NCBI RefSeq assembly: GCF_024584785.1
Contig: NZ_CP074112.1
Location: 558,001-622,000, forward strand
Reading direction: 5' to 3'
Length of the DNA stretch: 64,000 nt
Origin: Idiomarina loihiensis
GTDB taxonomy: Bacteria > Pseudomonadota > Gammaproteobacteria > Enterobacterales > Alteromonadaceae
The stretch's first letter is position 1. Each line of letters starts with the position of its first letter. Of this stretch, positions 1 through 7,813 are shown piece by piece. Made by a program: the position numbers and the translations under genes. The notes under the pieces are model-generated. The model was not told the origin of the DNA, searched no databases, and was given only the letters and a program-made list of their open reading frames with translations.

Positions 1-1092
1 ACCCTACTCAAACAAGAGTTGGGGCAGTTTGACGGGGTGTTCGATATTGAAGACACCTTTGGTGAGGGCAACGACGAAATAATTCTCGAGTTAAAGCCAC
101 TTGCGACAGCTATGGGTATCAGTCTGCAAGAACTAGCAGGACAGGTGCGCTATGCTTTCTATGGTGCTGAAGCGCAACGGATTCAGCGGGGCGATGAGGA
201 AGTTCGAGTCATGGTTCGTTATCCGTTAGATGAACGTCAGTCGGTGGGTAATTTAGAGGACATGAAACTGCGCACCGCTGATGGGTCGTTAGTTCCGTTC
301 ACTGAATTAGCCAACGTACGTTTTGCTAAAGGCTACAACACGATTACACGTATCAACCGTGAGCGGTCTGTAAACGTTCGAGCTCGTGTCGATAAAGACC
401 GTGTAGAGCCGTTTCAGATTGTACGCCAAGTGATGGCCGAAAAACTGCCTCCGATTTTAGATCAATACCCAAGTGTGGGGTATAAGCTAGAGGGGGCATC
501 GCAAGATGAAGCCGAAGCAACTAATTCATTAGCAATTGGCTTTGCTCTAGCTCTATTTGCTATTTATGCCTTGATGGCAATTCCGTTGCGCTCATACAGT
601 CAGCCGATGATCATCATGTCGGTGATTCCGTTTGGTATGGTCGGTGCGGTGGTGGGCCACTGGGTTATTGGCATGCCTATTTCGATTTTGAGCCTATTCG
701 GTATCATTGCCTTGGCTGGGGTTGTGGTGAATGACTCCTTGGTTATGGTTGATTATGTGAACCGCGCGCGTGCGGATGGCGTGGAGTTGCGTAAAGCCGT
801 TGCGGAAGCTGGCGCAGCGCGTTTCAGAGCCATTATCCTAACCTCGTTAACCACCTTCTTTGGTCTGTTACCTATTGTGTTAGAAACCAGTATGCAAGCT
901 AAGCTGGTAATTCCAATGGCGATTTCATTGGCGTTCGGTATTTTGTTCGCTACCGTGATCACGCTTTTGTTAATTCCATGCTTGTACCTGATTCTTGATG
1001 ATACCAAGCGTAACATGAGGACTATGTTGAGCTGGTATGGCTTGGCCAAACCACCGGCCCCAAAATCAGCACAACACAATAGTGTCACATAA
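1..1092 (+). CDS. RND efflux pump inner-membrane subunit, 3' part
   Basis: The reading frame is open from base 1, so the gene begins before the window and only about 363 C-terminal residues are present. It resembles the C-terminal half of AcrB-type (HAE-1) proton-driven drug exporters. The first 165 residues look like the second periplasmic docking/porter loop. Hydrophobic segments typical of the last RND helices follow, including a helix around 'LSLFGIIALAGVVVNDSLVM' with the conserved G-V-V-V-N-D signature, and an 'ILTSLTTFFGLLPI' stretch. The protein would pump substrates out through an envelope-spanning complex with a periplasmic adaptor that should lie upstream. No outer-membrane channel gene follows. 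The substrate cannot be inferred. Confidence 0.9.
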   Translation, partial: TLLKQELGQFDGVFDIEDTFGEGNDEIILELKPLATAMGISLQELAGQVRYAFYGAEAQRIQRGDEEVRVMVRYPLDERQSVGNLEDMKLRTADGSLVPFTELANVRFAKGYNTITRINRERSVNVRARVDKDRVEPFQIVRQVMAEKLPPILDQYPSVGYKLEGASQDEAEATNSLAIGFALALFAIYALMAIPLRSYSQPMIIMSVIPFGMVGAVVGHWVIGMPISILSLFGIIALAGVVVNDSLVMVDYVNRARADGVELRKAVAEAGAARFRAIILTSLTTFFGLLPIVLETSMQAKLVIPMAISLAFGILFATVITLLLIPCLYLILDDTKRNMRTMLSWYGLAKPPAPKSAQHNSVT

Positions 1093-1169
1093 TGTTAAAC
1101 TATTGGCCGTAAACTGATTCTTGTGCTGGCAACCGTTGTTGCCAGCACTTCAGCACAGGAAAGCCGGTC

Positions 1170-1901
1170 ATGAACCTAGCGATTATTGATCTCGTCGCAT
1201 TGTTGTTTTTTGTGTCGGTATGGGTAGGCTACACCCAGTTTGCCCGTATTCGCGCACGCAGTACCTATAGTCTTTCGCATATTCTGCGTCAACTCCGAGT
1301 TGACTGGATGCGCACCTTAACCCGTAAAGAACACCAAATCGCTGATGCTGCGCTGCTAGGTAATGTGGAGCGTACGGTGACTTTCTTTGCGTCCTCGACG
1401 GTACTGGTGTTGGCCGGTGTGCTGACCTTGTTAGCATCCGCTGACAAGGTGGTTGAGGTGATGCAATCCATTCCCTTTACGGCGCCAACTGCGCCTGACA
1501 AAGTTCAGTTTAAGCTGGCAACGCTGTCGTTAATTTTTGTTTGGGCATTTTTTAAGTTCACTTGGTCGATTAGACAATTTGGGTTTGTCTCAGTACTGCT
1601 TGGTGCCGCGCCACAATATCGCAGCACTGAGTTTACTGACGAGCAACGTGAAACCTTTGCCCGCCAGGCCGCTAAGGTTTTAGATCAAGCCGGACATGAA
1701 TACAATAATGGGCTGCGTGCTTATTATTTTTCGTTAGCCTTTCTGTGTTGGTTTTTGCATCCCTACTTATTCATTGGGGCCACCACCGTGGTGATTTTTG
1801 TCTTGTACCGTCGCGAATATCGTTCACGCGTATTGCGGGCGTTATTAGCAACCAAAGGTTTAGAGCCAGGCCCCATTACGACAGATGGAGAATCATCGTG
1901 A
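1170..1901 (+). CDS. DUF599 family membrane protein
   Basis: A 243-residue inner-membrane protein with about four hydrophobic segments (near residues 4-24, 68-90, 113-135 and 180-213). The polar stretch after the first segment is rich in Arg, as in DUF599 proteins, and contains 'DWMRTL'. The function of the family is unknown. The ATG is preceded by an AGGAAAG-like ribosome site. Its TGA overlaps the GTG start of the next gene (GTGA), so it is probably translationally coupled to AstE. This could be chance packing, because I know of no functional link between the two. Confidence 0.8.
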   Translation: MNLAIIDLVALLFFVSVWVGYTQFARIRARSTYSLSHILRQLRVDWMRTLTRKEHQIADAALLGNVERTVTFFASSTVLVLAGVLTLLASADKVVEVMQSIPFTAPTAPDKVQFKLATLSLIFVWAFFKFTWSIRQFGFVSVLLGAAPQYRSTEFTDEQRETFARQAAKVLDQAGHEYNNGLRAYYFSLAFLCWFLHPYLFIGATTVVIFVLYRREYRSRVLRALLATKGLEPGPITTDGESS

Positions 1902-2956
1902 GTTTTGACGTATTACGTTGGAGTGTGAGCGCTGCCTTAGCGGAGCGCCCAGATGCCCCGTTAGCGGCACTATTTCAGGGGCCTGCGCAGACAGATCCCA
2001 TTCAGACCACACAAACCCTAAGCAATGGCACTGACGTAGCCTTTTGGGATTATGGCGTGATTGCCGTAACCCCTCCCGCATCGGTAGCAGCAACCAAAGA
2101 TGTGGTGATTTCTTGTGCGGTACATGGTGATGAAACTGCACCCATAGAAATGGTGCGGGATATGCTGCAGGATATCTTGGCTGAGCGTTTAGTGCCTAGC
2201 CAACGTGTCCTTTTTTTAATCGCCAACCCGGCGGCTATTTTAAATGACTCACGCTTTGTGGACGTTAATATGAACCGCTTATTCAGCGGTGCTCATAGCC
2301 AAGGTGATACAGCCGAGCATCAACGTGCCAGCGACATTGAGCGTTACGTGAGTCAGTTTTTTAAACTACAGCAACGTTATCACTACGATTTGCATACGGC
2401 TATCCGTGATTCAAAACATGAACAATTTGCGGTATATCCCTTTACCCATGGTGAGCCCTATAGCAAACAGCAACTGACCTTCTTGGCAGAGTGCGGCGTG
2501 GATACCATTTTGCTTAATCGGGCACCAACCACTACTTTTAGTTACTACAGTGTGCAGGCCCACAAGGCCCATGCGTTTACCGTGGAGTTAGGTAAGGTGC
2601 GTCCGTTTGGGCAGAACGATATGAGTAGATTTGCACAAGCTGATAGCGGTTTGCGTAAACTAATAAGTACAGAGGCGTTAGAACTCCCTGAATTTAGCCC
2701 GAGCCGACATCAGGTTTATGACGTATGTAGAACCATTAATCGGCAAGCAGAACAGTTTGCTTTAAATTTTCCAGATGACGTAGCTAACTTTACTGAGTTT
2801 GCGCAGGGTCACCTGTTGGCTACCGATGGCGAGATAGAATACCGAGTGGAGCAGCCTGGCGAACGGATTATTTTTCCAAATGCGAACGTGGCGATTGGGC
2901 AACGGGCCTTACTTACCGTCGTACCTATCGCTTTAGAGCAATTGAAACTGGTCTGA
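1898..2956 (+). CDS. astE: succinylglutamate desuccinylase
   Basis: The enzyme hydrolyses N-succinylglutamate to succinate and glutamate, the last step of the arginine succinyltransferase (AST) catabolic pathway. Zinc-ligand positions typical of the AstE/aspartoacylase family are visible: H76 and E79 in 'HGDETAP', H166 in 'DLHTAIR', and the catalytic Glu near residue 230 in 'FTVELGKVRPFG'. I chose the GTG start at 1898 because GGAG sits seven bases upstream and the protein then begins at the family's usual N-terminus; the frame is open further upstream, but that part runs inside the preceding gene. At 352 residues it has normal length. The other ast genes are not adjacent. Confidence 0.9.
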   Translation: MSFDVLRWSVSAALAERPDAPLAALFQGPAQTDPIQTTQTLSNGTDVAFWDYGVIAVTPPASVAATKDVVISCAVHGDETAPIEMVRDMLQDILAERLVPSQRVLFLIANPAAILNDSRFVDVNMNRLFSGAHSQGDTAEHQRASDIERYVSQFFKLQQRYHYDLHTAIRDSKHEQFAVYPFTHGEPYSKQQLTFLAECGVDTILLNRAPTTTFSYYSVQAHKAHAFTVELGKVRPFGQNDMSRFAQADSGLRKLISTEALELPEFSPSRHQVYDVCRTINRQAEQFALNFPDDVANFTEFAQGHLLATDGEIEYRVEQPGERIIFPNANVAIGQRALLTVVPIALEQLKLV

Positions 2957-2993
2957 TTTTGCAGTTTTCTGACGTCTCTTGTTTGCATGTCAG

Positions 2994-3009
2994 TTAACGT
3001 AAAGGTAAA
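2994..3009 (+). promoter_or_regulatory. possible LiuR-type operator before bkd operon
   Basis: The sequence TTAACGTAAAGGTAAA is an imperfect inverted repeat 33 bp before bkdA1. It resembles, from memory, the TTTACG-type palindromes described for the MerR-family regulator LiuR, which controls branched-chain amino-acid catabolism in gammaproteobacteria. Position and pathway fit, but the match is imperfect and no liuR gene is visible here. Confidence 0.3.
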
Positions 3010-3041
3010 GTGAGCGCAATTTTTCTTACAACGAGAAAGTT

Positions 3042-4241
3042 ATGGCTAAAGATAACCAACATCAGTTAGATATTGTCACCCAACCGAAATTTATTGACGG
3101 TTCGGCGTTAACAATTCCAATGCTACAGATCTTGAAAGAAGATGGTAGCGTGCAAGCTGGGGCCGACGTGCCAGACATGAGCCAGGAACTAGCACTGAAG
3201 ATTTTTGACACCATGCAGTTTATCCGCATTCTGGATGAGCGCATGATTGCAGCGCAACGCCAAGGACGTATCAGCTTCTATTTGTCGTCGCTAGGCGAAG
3301 AAGCCGCCAGCATTGGCTCGGCTGCGGCGCTGAGCGATAGCGACATGATCATGGGGCAATACCGTGAGCAGGGCGCGCTAGCGTTTCGAGGCTTTACTGT
3401 AGAGCAGTTTATGAATCAGCTGTTCTCGAACGAGCGAGACCTAGGCAAAGGACGTCAGATGCCAGTGCATTATGGTACCGCAGCATTAAACTTTATGACC
3501 ATTGCGTCCCCATTAGCCACTCAAATTCCACAGGCAACGGGTTATGCCTATGGCCAGAAAATGGATAAGAGCGGTAACTGCACCATTTGTTACTTTGGTG
3601 AAGGTGCTGCCTCAGAAGGTGATTTTCACGCTGCTTTAAACATGGCTGCCGTGTATAAAGTACCGGTTATCTTCTTCTGTCGTAACAATGGTTATGCGAT
3701 TTCTACTCCGTCACAGGGCGAACAATATGCTGGCGATGGTATTGCACCGCGTGGTGTGGCCTATGGCATGAAGACCATCCGCGTGGATGGCAACGATTTG
3801 TTTGCAGTCTACCAAGCGACTAAGTTAGCGCGTGAGCTAGCAGTTGAACACAACGAACCTGTGTTAATTGAGGGGATGAGCTATCGTATGGCCGGCCACT
3901 CAACGTCAGATGACCCAACCGGCTATCGTACTCGCGAAGAAGAGAACGCTTGGCGGGCGAAAGACCCGGTAGTGCGTTTCCAAAAATGGTTAGAGCAGCA
4001 GGGTTGGATCACCACCGAGCAGGCGCAGTCGAACTACGATGAGAAAAAAGCCGCGGTGTTGGCTGCATTAAAGGCTGCTGAAACTGTGCCAGTACCGCAT
4101 ATCGATGAAATTATCGAAGATGTCTATGATACTCCTCCGAAACATTTGCAAGAGCAGCTAGAAGCGTTAAAAGCGCACATTCGCAAATACCCAGAGGCCT
4201 ACCCAAAAACCGCATCGCGTATGGATGGAGGAGATAAGTAA
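3042..4241 (+). CDS. bkdA1: branched-chain 2-oxoacid dehydrogenase E1 alpha
   Basis: E1 alpha subunit of the cytoplasmic complex that oxidatively decarboxylates the 2-oxoacids of Leu, Ile and Val to acyl-CoAs. The thiamine-diphosphate/Mg motif runs from about residue 186 ('[14 protein letters not shown]') to the paired Asn near 215 ('CRNNGYAIS'). The '[16 protein letters not shown]' loop near residue 286 is typical of the branched-chain rather than pyruvate enzyme. The length (399 aa) is normal. It is the first gene of a tight three-gene operon: its TAA overlaps the ATG of the beta subunit by one base (TAATG). No E3 (dihydrolipoamide dehydrogenase) gene is present, so the complex presumably shares LpdA encoded elsewhere. 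Confidence 0.95.
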   Translation: MAKDNQHQLDIVTQPKFIDGSALTIPMLQILKEDGSVQAGADVPDMSQELALKIFDTMQFIRILDERMIAAQRQGRISFYLSSLGEEAASIGSAAALSDSDMIMGQYREQGALAFRGFTVEQFMNQLFSNERDLGKGRQMPVHYGTAALNFMTIASPLATQIPQATGYAYGQKMDKSGNCTICYFGEGAASEGDFHAALNMAAVYKVPVIFFCRNNGYAISTPSQGEQYAGDGIAPRGVAYGMKTIRVDGNDLFAVYQATKLARELAVEHNEPVLIEGMSYRMAGHSTSDDPTGYRTREEENAWRAKDPVVRFQKWLEQQGWITTEQAQSNYDEKKAAVLAALKAAETVPVPHIDEIIEDVYDTPPKHLQEQLEALKAHIRKYPEAYPKTASRMDGGDK

Positions 4242-5218
4242 TGGCAAAAATGAACTTATTACAGGCCATTAATAATGCGCTTGATATTGCGATGGCTAGC
4301 AGCGATAAGGTTTACAGTTTTGGTGAAGATACCGGGGCCTTTGGTGGGGTATTCCGAGCTACTTCTGGCTTGACCGAGAAGTATGGCCGTCATCGCAACT
4401 TTAATACGCCGCTGGTGGAGCAAGGTATTATTGGTTTTGCCAACGGTCTTGCCTCGCAAGGCAGCTATGCCGTTGCTGAAATTCAGTTTAGTGATTATAT
4501 TTTCCCAGCCTTTGACCAAATCGTGAACGAAGCGGCTAAGTTCCGCTATCGTTCAGGTAACGAGTTTAACGTGGGCGGTTTAACCATTCGTACGCCATAC
4601 GGCGGCGGTATTGCCGGTGGTCATTACCATTCACAGTCTCCAGAAGCTTACTTTGCGCATACGCCGGGCCTGAAAATTGTCATGCCGCGTAATCCATACA
4701 TGGCCAAAGGCTTATTACTGAGCGCTATTTTTGATCCAAACCCTGTCTTGTTCATGGAACCCAAACGGGTTTATCGTGCCTCTGTTGGCGAGGTGCCAGA
4801 AGAAGATTACCGGCTAGAATTAGGTAAAGCGGACGTTGTCAAAGAAGGTAAGGACATCACCCTGTTAGCTTGGGGTGCGCAAGTTGAAATGGCCGAGAAA
4901 GCTGCGGAAATGGCAGCTCAAGACGGTATTGATTGCGAAGTTATCGATTTGGTCAGCTTATTACCATGGGATGTTGACACAGTGGCAGCATCAGTGCGCA
5001 AAACCGGCCGGTTAGTGATTACCCAAGAGGCGCCTTTGACGGGTGGCTTTGCGAGTGAGGTAGCGGCCACGATTCAAGATCAGTGCTTCTTGTATTTGGA
5101 ATCACCTATTGCGCGTGTATGTGGATTGGATACTCCTTATCCACTAAGCCATGAAAAAGAATACTTTGTCGATCACCTAAAAGTTTACGAAGCGATCAAA
5201 GCTTCGATGACCTATTAA
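4241..5218 (+). CDS. bkdA2: branched-chain 2-oxoacid dehydrogenase E1 beta
   Basis: Beta subunit of the E1 heterotetramer; it completes the thiamine-diphosphate site with E1 alpha. Recognisable features are the N-terminal '[14 protein letters not shown]', the 'GVVE-type' active-site region rendered here as '[17 protein letters not shown]', and the C-terminal 'LVITQEAP...GGFASEVAA' typical of transketolase C-domains. It has the normal length (325 aa). Its start codon overlaps the stop of bkdA1 and it ends 12 bp before bkdB, so the three are co-transcribed. Confidence 0.95.
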   Translation: MAKMNLLQAINNALDIAMASSDKVYSFGEDTGAFGGVFRATSGLTEKYGRHRNFNTPLVEQGIIGFANGLASQGSYAVAEIQFSDYIFPAFDQIVNEAAKFRYRSGNEFNVGGLTIRTPYGGGIAGGHYHSQSPEAYFAHTPGLKIVMPRNPYMAKGLLLSAIFDPNPVLFMEPKRVYRASVGEVPEEDYRLELGKADVVKEGKDITLLAWGAQVEMAEKAAEMAAQDGIDCEVIDLVSLLPWDVDTVAASVRKTGRLVITQEAPLTGGFASEVAATIQDQCFLYLESPIARVCGLDTPYPLSHEKEYFVDHLKVYEAIKASMTY

Positions 5219-5230
5219 GAGGCCCATGCT

Positions 5231-6820
5231 ATGAGTAAAGATTTTATCTTACCAGACATCGGCGAAGGGATTGTCGAGTGCGAAATCGTTGAATGGTTGG
5301 TACAAGAAGGCGATAGCATCAAAGAAGATCAGCCGGTGGTTGATGTGATGACCGATAAAGCCTTGGTACAAATTCCTGCCAAAGAAGATGGCGTGGTGGC
5401 TAAGTTGTATTACGCCAAAGGTGATATTGCTAAGGTTCATGAACCATTGTTTGCCATTGCAGGCCATGCTGATAGCGAGTCAGCTAGTGCCGCTGAACCA
5501 GCGGCAGCAACAGAAGCACCAGAAGCAGCAGCATCTGCGACTGATAGCAGCAGCGTGACGGACTTTATTTTACCGGATATTGGTGAAGGTATTGTTGAGT
5601 GTGAAATCGTTGAATGGCAAGTGCAAGAGGGCGATGTCATTGAAGAAGATCAACCTGTGGTTGATGTGATGACAGATAAAGCTTTGGTACAAATTCCAGC
5701 GAAAGAATCAGGAGTGGTTGAGAAGCTTTATTATCAACAAGGTGATATTGCTAAGGTACATCAGCCCTTGTTTGCTATTCGAGTAGCGGGGGGCGCAGCT
5801 GCACCAGTAAGTGCAAAGGCAGTAACTGCAGCGACAGCTGAGCTTGGTACTTCAGAGCAAAGCACTTCAGAGCGCAGCATGACTGACAATAACGTGGCGG
5901 CACAACGTCCAGGCAAGGCTATCGCCAGCCCTGCTGTGCGACGTCGGGCCCGTGAGTTAGATATTGATATTAGCCAAGTGAAGGGCTCTGGCGCTAAAGG
6001 CCGAGTGCTTAAGCAAGATGTAGAGGCCTTTGCCCAAGGTACTGAAAATGCTGCTGCCAGTGCAACAGTAAATGCAACCGCACAGCCAACAGCAACCTCG
6101 AGTCAGGCTGTAGGTGGTAAGCGAGTAGAAGCTATTCGAGGCGTTAAAGCCGCAATGGCTAAACAAATGATGCGTTCAGTGAGTACTATTCCGCACTTTA
6201 CTTATGCGGATGAGTTTGACCTAACTGCAGTCATGGCGCTGCAAAAACAGTTAAAAGAGCGCTACGCTGATCAGGGTGTTCGCATCACCATGATGCCGTT
6301 CTTCATTAAAGCTTTATCGCTGGCGTTAAAAGAGTTTCCGGTGATGAATGCCCAGGTCAACGATGACTGTACCGAAATCACTTATTTTGACGACCATAAT
6401 ATTGGCATGGCAGTAGATACTAAAATCGGTTTGCTGGTGCCTAATATTAAACAAGTGCAGAATAAGAGCATCATTGATATTGCTAACGAAGTAACTCGAT
6501 TAACCCAAGCCGCTCGTGAGGGCCGCGTCGCCCAAGAAGATATGAAAGGTGGAACTATCTCTATCTCAAATATCGGGGTGATTGGGGGCACAGTTGCAAC
6601 GCCTATTATCAACAAGCCAGAAGCAGCAATTGTGGCCTTAGGTAAGGTGCAAGAATTGCCACGCTTTGATGCGCAAGGGCAAGTGGTTGCACGTAAAATC
6701 ATGACGGCAAGTTGGTCAGGTGATCACCGTATTATCGATGGTGGAACTATTGCACGCTTTAATAAGCGTTGGCAGGAGTTTTTGGAAGATCCAACCAGCA
6801 TGTTAGTGCATATGATCTAG
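5231..6820 (+). CDS. bkdB: branched-chain 2-oxoacid dehydrogenase E2 (lipoyl acyltransferase)
   Basis: E2 core of the complex; it transfers the acyl group from E1 to CoA. Domains in order are a lipoyl domain at about 1-76 (lipoyl Lys43), an Ala-rich linker, a second lipoyl domain at about 110-185 (Lys150), another linker, an E3/E1-binding domain near 229-263 ('ASPAVRRRARELDIDIS'), and a catalytic domain from about 300 to the end with the His499/Asp503 motif in 'SWSGDHRIIDGG'. The two lipoyl domains are nearly identical to each other, unlike most two-lipoyl E2s. A strong terminator follows, closing the operon. Confidence 0.95.
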   Translation: MSKDFILPDIGEGIVECEIVEWLVQEGDSIKEDQPVVDVMTDKALVQIPAKEDGVVAKLYYAKGDIAKVHEPLFAIAGHADSESASAAEPAAATEAPEAAASATDSSSVTDFILPDIGEGIVECEIVEWQVQEGDVIEEDQPVVDVMTDKALVQIPAKESGVVEKLYYQQGDIAKVHQPLFAIRVAGGAAAPVSAKAVTAATAELGTSEQSTSERSMTDNNVAAQRPGKAIASPAVRRRARELDIDISQVKGSGAKGRVLKQDVEAFAQGTENAAASATVNATAQPTATSSQAVGGKRVEAIRGVKAAMAKQMMRSVSTIPHFTYADEFDLTAVMALQKQLKERYADQGVRITMMPFFIKALSLALKEFPVMNAQVNDDCTEITYFDDHNIGMAVDTKIGLLVPNIKQVQNKSIIDIANEVTRLTQAAREGRVAQEDMKGGTISISNIGVIGGTVATPIINKPEAAIVALGKVQELPRFDAQGQVVARKIMTASWSGDHRIIDGGTIARFNKRWQEFLEDPTSMLVHMI

Positions 6821-6864
6821 CTGGTAGCGCCAGCTTACTCTGAAGACCTTTCCTAAAGGATAAG

Positions 6865-6890
6865 AGCCGGCCTAAAAGCCGGCTTTTTTT
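6865..6890 (+). terminator. rho-independent terminator of bkd operon
   Basis: A seven-base GC-rich stem (AGCCGGC/GCCGGCT) with a six-base loop is followed by seven Ts, 45 bp after the bkdB stop. Confidence 0.9.
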
Positions 6891-7030
6891 GGATAAAAAT
6901 TAAACTAGTGTTAGCTAGAAAAGCTTGTGATAACTTATATTGGTTGTCAGCAATTAAAGATTTTGTCATCGTTGCCGATAGCTCGCTATTAGATAATTAA
7001 CCTTGTAACGGAATTCAAAAAAGGCGGACT

Positions 7031-7795
7031 ATGGAATTTCCTCAGTCGATAAAGCAACAAACCTGCCGGGATTGTTTAAGCGGTAAAACGCTTGGTTTTG
7101 AAATTAAAATGGCATTTCAGCCGATTGTAGACTGGCACAAGCAGGCTATTGTAGCTTATGAAGCTTTAGTGCGAGGTCCTGAAGGGCAAGGTGCTGGCTG
7201 GGTGTTTGAACGCATCAACGATGATAACCGCTATTACTTTGACCAAGCCTGTCGGGTTAAAGCTATTGAAACAGCTGCACGCTTAGGGTGCCAAGCCTAT
7301 CTTAATATTAATTTCTTACCTAATGCCGTTTATAGTCCCGAGACCTGTATTAAAGCGACGATAGAAGCCGCCGACTTGTATGGTTTTGATTTAACTAAGC
7401 TGGTGTTTGAAGTCACCGAAAGCGAACAGATCATCGATAAAAATCATTTGCAGCGAATTTTTAGTAGCTATTCTAAACGAGGCTTTAAAACGGCCATAGA
7501 TGATTACGGTTCAGGCTATGCACGGATGGACTGGCTAGTGGATTTGCGGCCTGATATTCTAAAACTGGATATGCAGCTTATACGCGATATTGAGCAGCAT
7601 CCGGGCAAACAAAAAATGGTCAAACAAGTGGTGCAACAATGCCTGCTACAAGGAACACAAATGTTGGCGGAAGGTATTGAAACACGAGCGGAACTTGATT
7701 GTATTTTAGCTTTAGGGATTCATTTGGTGCAGGGGTATTATTTTGCGAAACCAGAGCTGGAACATTTAGCTAGCGTACCTTTTTCTAGTCTTTAA
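7031..7795 (+). CDS. stand-alone EAL-domain c-di-GMP phosphodiesterase
   Basis: A 254-residue protein consisting almost entirely of an EAL domain that hydrolyses cyclic di-GMP. E44 of the signature ('YEALVRG') is present, with 'NINFLPN', 'EVTES', the DDxGxG-type 'IDDYGSGYA', the Lys in 'DILKLD', 'AEGIET' and 'QGYYFAKP'. All metal and catalytic positions therefore look intact. A short N-terminal 'CRDC' motif precedes the domain, as in the EAL half of BluF/YcgF-like proteins, but there is no BLUF domain. It ends 18 bp before the propeller sensor and is probably co-transcribed with it. Confidence 0.9.
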   Translation: MEFPQSIKQQTCRDCLSGKTLGFEIKMAFQPIVDWHKQAIVAYEALVRGPEGQGAGWVFERINDDNRYYFDQACRVKAIETAARLGCQAYLNINFLPNAVYSPETCIKATIEAADLYGFDLTKLVFEVTESEQIIDKNHLQRIFSSYSKRGFKTAIDDYGSGYARMDWLVDLRPDILKLDMQLIRDIEQHPGKQKMVKQVVQQCLLQGTQMLAEGIETRAELDCILALGIHLVQGYYFAKPELEHLASVPFSSL

Positions 7796-7813
7796 CTTGT
7801 CGAGTTATTCTTC

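Noticed and set aside
753-1088. A 111-codon open frame antisense to the RND pump
   Set aside because: It has no ribosome site and low-complexity composition, and it is fully explained as the reverse strand of a strongly conserved membrane-protein gene. Many similar antisense frames over the window were rejected for the same reason.
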